Source of the DNA: Elusimicrobia bacterium RIFOXYB2_FULL_49_7
GTDB lineage: Bacteria > Fibrobacterota > OXYB2-FULL-49-7
DNA length: 25,819 bases
Assembly: GCA_001800515.1 (NCBI GenBank)
Contig: MGVN01000067.1
Span: 28,446-54,264, forward strand
Direction of reading: 5' to 3'
Shown here: in pieces, positions 25,001 through 25,819 of the stretch
Numbering within the stretch: position 1 is the stretch's first letter
Layout: each line of letters opens with the position of its first letter
The notes under the pieces: model-generated
The model's input: the letters and a program-made list of their open reading frames with translations, nothing else
Told to the model about the DNA's origin: nothing
Database searches by the model: none
Position numbers and translations under genes: made by a program

Positions 25001-25819
25001 TTCATCATTGGCTGAATCGGGATAATCCGTTGTCTTGTACCAGAGACCAACGCTATCCGCATCAGAAGCTGTGACAGCAGAAGGGGTCCAGGTCACTTTT
25101 ACAGAATTCCCGTCTACCCAGTTTGCAGTCAGATCCATGGCATTCTCTGGCGGTGTTAAATCAACATATTCATCTGCCCCCATATCCCACATCTCACTCC
25201 TTGTCTCACCATCAATATCATCGGTAAAATAAGCCGACAGATTGCTCCCCACATTAACCGCGTCCGAAGCCGTTGCCAGATGAAAATTCTTACCCGTCAG
25301 GGACACAAACTGCACATCGGCCGTTTTATTGAGAAGTGAACCTGTACCCGGGGCGCTATTGTCCGAAGAAAGGTTCGTCACACACGATGGCGAGTAGATC
25401 ACGCCCGATGCGAAATCGGAGCCATAATTGCCCATGGAAATCACATTCCGGACATCAATCACCCATTCTTGCGGATGATAGCAGCCAATACCGGAACGGG
25501 TAACAGTACCATAGATGGTCGTATTGAAAATATGAACCGTATCCATGGATGCCGGGCCCATTGTCTCAATCGCACCTGTTTGCTGGTCTCCTGCCAACTG
25601 ATGGGTATTATACACAAGGCTGTTTTCAATTCGCGCACCGGACACATAATCCGCTATCGCAATGCCCGAATAGGACATGTCATGCACAATAAGATGGTTT
25701 AAACGCGGGTAATTCGCCGGATAACTAACGCTAACGCCGTAGGTATACCCTTGCGTATGCGTACCATCCAGTTCCAACCATTCCACACGGGCATAATTAT
25801 CACTTATGCTGATCTGTCT
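19052..25819 (-). CDS. Giant exported mosaic: beta-helix, FnIII, peptidase C25, CARDB-like, FG-GAP propeller, LamG-like, beta-helix (N-terminus outside window)
   Basis: At least 2255 residues; the frame is open to the right edge, so the signal peptide and true start lie outside. Numbering here is from the internal GTG at 25786. Residues 1-210 are the end of a right-handed beta-helix, closed by DIDGETRSEMWDMGADE. About 210-312 is FnIII. About 329-716 is a peptidase C25 (gingipain) domain with His576 in HYGHGG, Cys618 in HSTNC (Cys623 is a second candidate) and the closing FLGDPGLELL. About 830-1042 is CARDB-like Ig repeats, and 1046-1136 is FnIII. About 1150-1575 is an FG-GAP/VCBS propeller with seven D-x-D/N-x-D/N loops (first DLDNDGDKE, last DVDNDNKLE). 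About 1630-1850 is a LamG-like lectin domain, and 1960-2244 a second beta-helix ending DIDGSSVGSTWDMGADER. No T9SS sorting domain is present at its C-terminus. Extracellular or surface protease/adhesin is inferred. Confidence 0.88.
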   Translation of the reverse strand, partial: RQISISDNYARVEWLELDGTHTQGYTYGVSVSYPANYPRLNHLIVHDMSYSGIAIADYVSGARIENSLVYNTHQLAGDQQTGAIETMGPASMDTVHIFNTTIYGTVTRSGIGCYHPQEWVIDVRNVISMGNYGSDFASGVIYSPSCVTNLSSDNSAPGTGSLLNKTADVQFVSLTGKNFHLATASDAVNVGSNLSAYFTDDIDGETRSEMWDMGADEYVDLTPPENAMDLTANWVDGNSVKVTWTPSAVTASDADSVGLWYKTTDYPDSANDESATYVGKYYLSDSVQTIELPVNKTYYIVACVRDNSGNWSDTATSAADTAYVPLPISKYSKSFKPNASVDYLIITSGEKLNMEQYQRLALLKKARGLKTLIMSVDEIAASQPGVDLQEKIRNYIKFAYNEYKISWVLLGGDYKTIPPRYVYSRMEGGMEIMTDMYYACLDGDYNKVKDNHIGTVQDLPDIIPEVVIGRIPSMDWNEARIMIDKIMKYTFKGMKNNRKVLFSGMYELDQFYDKNGTSIDDGTYYGHEVLKPILDSSDILVQLSEIYEDEILSDGTIKDTTKAIGADSLLSRLLDYSPMNLWVHYGHGGEEGIATTNYYTENQNIGIYRKLLFRYNGRADSIMAHSTNCMVVGCGTTTPNYTSIARSFMAVPTGALTYFAASNYDYPSSSINIQKAYIQALYQDSVFSLGKAAMLARSYSIVDFDIMQFDYSKLWLYFTYSFLGDPGLELLTDSMSSADTFSIANIGSITVQSGLHHYVFDVERAGDENEDKGVLVTMFQEGGAFHRVYTNNGTAEIDFPAKQASLTGDNPVYIAVSHHRGYMNVYKKDVTVDASLPYIVVEDHEITSPDSGIGDTIGYDISFKNIGKVHTTTDISIQFSLTDSIDTNSALLVNTTATINHLDSSCSQECLLRLLVLPGAKEDKQLPITVRIQEGGRTYWDYVMVSIAKRSLMIEQVNYTKTGNVCNMTVYVKNNGTLSVPACTLSLSESDPAIFSVSPSQRTLSTLAANASTSTTFDVTVDDTLDWENAQMPLLYRYNGIQETLLVQLKKPEAVTKALALSAGQGKMQITWTMPENVTIGGYDLYRKEYGGTSFDKRNSTLLTGANFIDDVAVTSTLTKYIYKILPVSASMVYGETAVYCTTSTQLVLKEGYPIYKPSYISDARCVDLDNDGDKEFVFSDANGVVYAYHHDLSEYITKGDNDGEVFTQRFGYLAETPALGDLDNDGSAEIIFCRGDIISVYFPVDNSIILLKGFVDSADLAVKTEYSDEPTLGEPVIADMDGDGSDEIIVSVDNLGQDQYQRTYLVKWNGSALVKVGSRRTFHSQCRMTGASAGNIITSEGNEFIYPVSKQSGGRSGRDSLLYVFNYSSFSNSSLSGDSAQPVDSFNLGYGHFIPKRIILADLNGDGYTDPIFCDVDSTGDLYGGGQLSLKAVSMGTNPKAVIFNEPIGEWSFSLFYLSPVAADIDNDGKREIMVLNKNAVYIFKLNTSGAVIARDTLQVNDAYNGYFTTCEGLFSADVDGDGNNDILVTVSLNEHESYLLAFNASTHQKVDGFPIYLGQARTWALSALIGTADVDNDNKLEIYSCGLDGNLSVFESNSTNINSKSFDCQGMNWRNTKNAESAMRTPTKGVARSGRVLVYDDFIREVESGTTYYRYIRGMVPDYFAGEVNRDELNLFPNYAVRARSVTGDNKLHCDGDFESPLFVPFGLSMIDGALWSGYKIGGIGSCIERLRPGFPNEIADNFSDAGVLFYSHLPDTTSYYLLHVGADNCWTIEGQRNGVAIPLDSVSNTNYNATSLINYRIEVRNQVTKNNIKFYVDNALQIEMNDTCVNRVQNGSVGFYADTGVTGSMRKFNNLVVQKIIDSYTPTFASGTHSYTIGTASVAVTVSSVSSNGTGWTIQFSGNPDLSRIFENDCFTDGSQGKHKWKITSVNDVTNQITVVNSEYSSSESPEPSSATDYPATVGRWFNTLQAWESAREGNLVSDNRIEKGICYNDEMFTENLRIAGSISDASHYMWLTVANGERHNGTAGTGVTLDPAGTGHAITVLDSFAIVEGLEVKGWGAPGMCNQGITVAGAHTQIRYCLVHDEVGYNYGSGISFTGNDVKIYRNIVYETSGTSMTHGISDGNGWLTGVAIKDNTVYNIHGTGIHKISGSSSDSIFNNIVVDCGEGDFDVPQYGPSGYNFSSDASAIGQNCLTNKTAANQFTTLTGTPNLHLKVGADAIDTGWNMGSTYGIDIDGSSVGSTWDMGADER

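Noticed and set aside
1..25819. CRISPR array, rRNA, phage genes or a toxin-antitoxin pair
   Set aside because: I looked on both strands and found no regularly spaced repeats, no rRNA-like sequence and no small paired genes with toxin or antitoxin motifs.

Overview
The window reads as a chromosomal segment of a Gram-negative bacterium of moderate GC. Two secreted proteins end in a type IX secretion (Por) sorting domain (NPNPF..., ending in -VR). There is also a gingipain-type (C25) protease mosaic and a complete-looking type IV pilus / type II secretion core. This combination points to the FCB superphylum (Fibrobacterota/Bacteroidota-like lineages or related candidate phyla). That placement is an inference; no rRNA is present.

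Layout. (1) 2-598 (+): C-terminal end of an MFS transporter, cut by the window edge. (2) 711-2984 (-): exported BNR/sialidase-like protein with a C-terminal T9SS sorting domain, convergent with the transporter. (3) 3325-3404 (+): tRNA-Leu(UAG) behind a good -35/-10 pair. (4) 3565-11696 (+): nine tightly packed genes for a type IV pilus/T2SS-like machine: secretin, GspL/PilM-N-like, PilO-like, PilP/GspC-like, a large pseudopilin-like protein, a GspI/PilV-like prepilin, GspF/PilC, a GspJ/PilW-like prepilin and a GspG/PilA-like pilin. The assembly ATPase (GspE/PilB) lies convergently at 11705-13177 (-). No prepilin peptidase or PilT retraction ATPase is in the window. (5) 13236-19043 (-): an AT-richer run of exported proteins: a small barrel-like protein, a Cys-rich protein with a possible papain-like/NlpC-P60 core, a Lys/Ile-rich helical protein, and a T9SS-sorted protein. 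An IS3-family element (about 15173-16478) separates the Cys-rich and helical proteins. (6) 19052-25819 (-): a very large exported mosaic, open at the window edge: beta-helix, FnIII, peptidase C25, CARDB-like, FnIII, FG-GAP propeller, LamG-like, and a second beta-helix.

How the parts may work together. The pilus/T2SS operon builds an envelope-spanning fibre or secretion pseudopilus: the secretin makes the outer-membrane pore, GspL/PilO/PilP-like proteins align the inner-membrane platform, GspF/PilC and GspE/PilB drive assembly, and the prepilins form the fibre. The secreted proteins look like substrates of a separate T9SS. Two of them carry the sorting domain. The giant C25 protein does not, but it sits 8 nt upstream of a small gene that does. 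The most noteworthy observations are that protease/sorting-domain pair, the IS3 element that landed exactly at a Shine-Dalgarno and split a likely two-gene operon, the possible Cys-rich permuted papain-like enzyme, and the unusual pilus gene order with a bactofilin-like pseudopilin. Nothing in the window is proven to be a new system.
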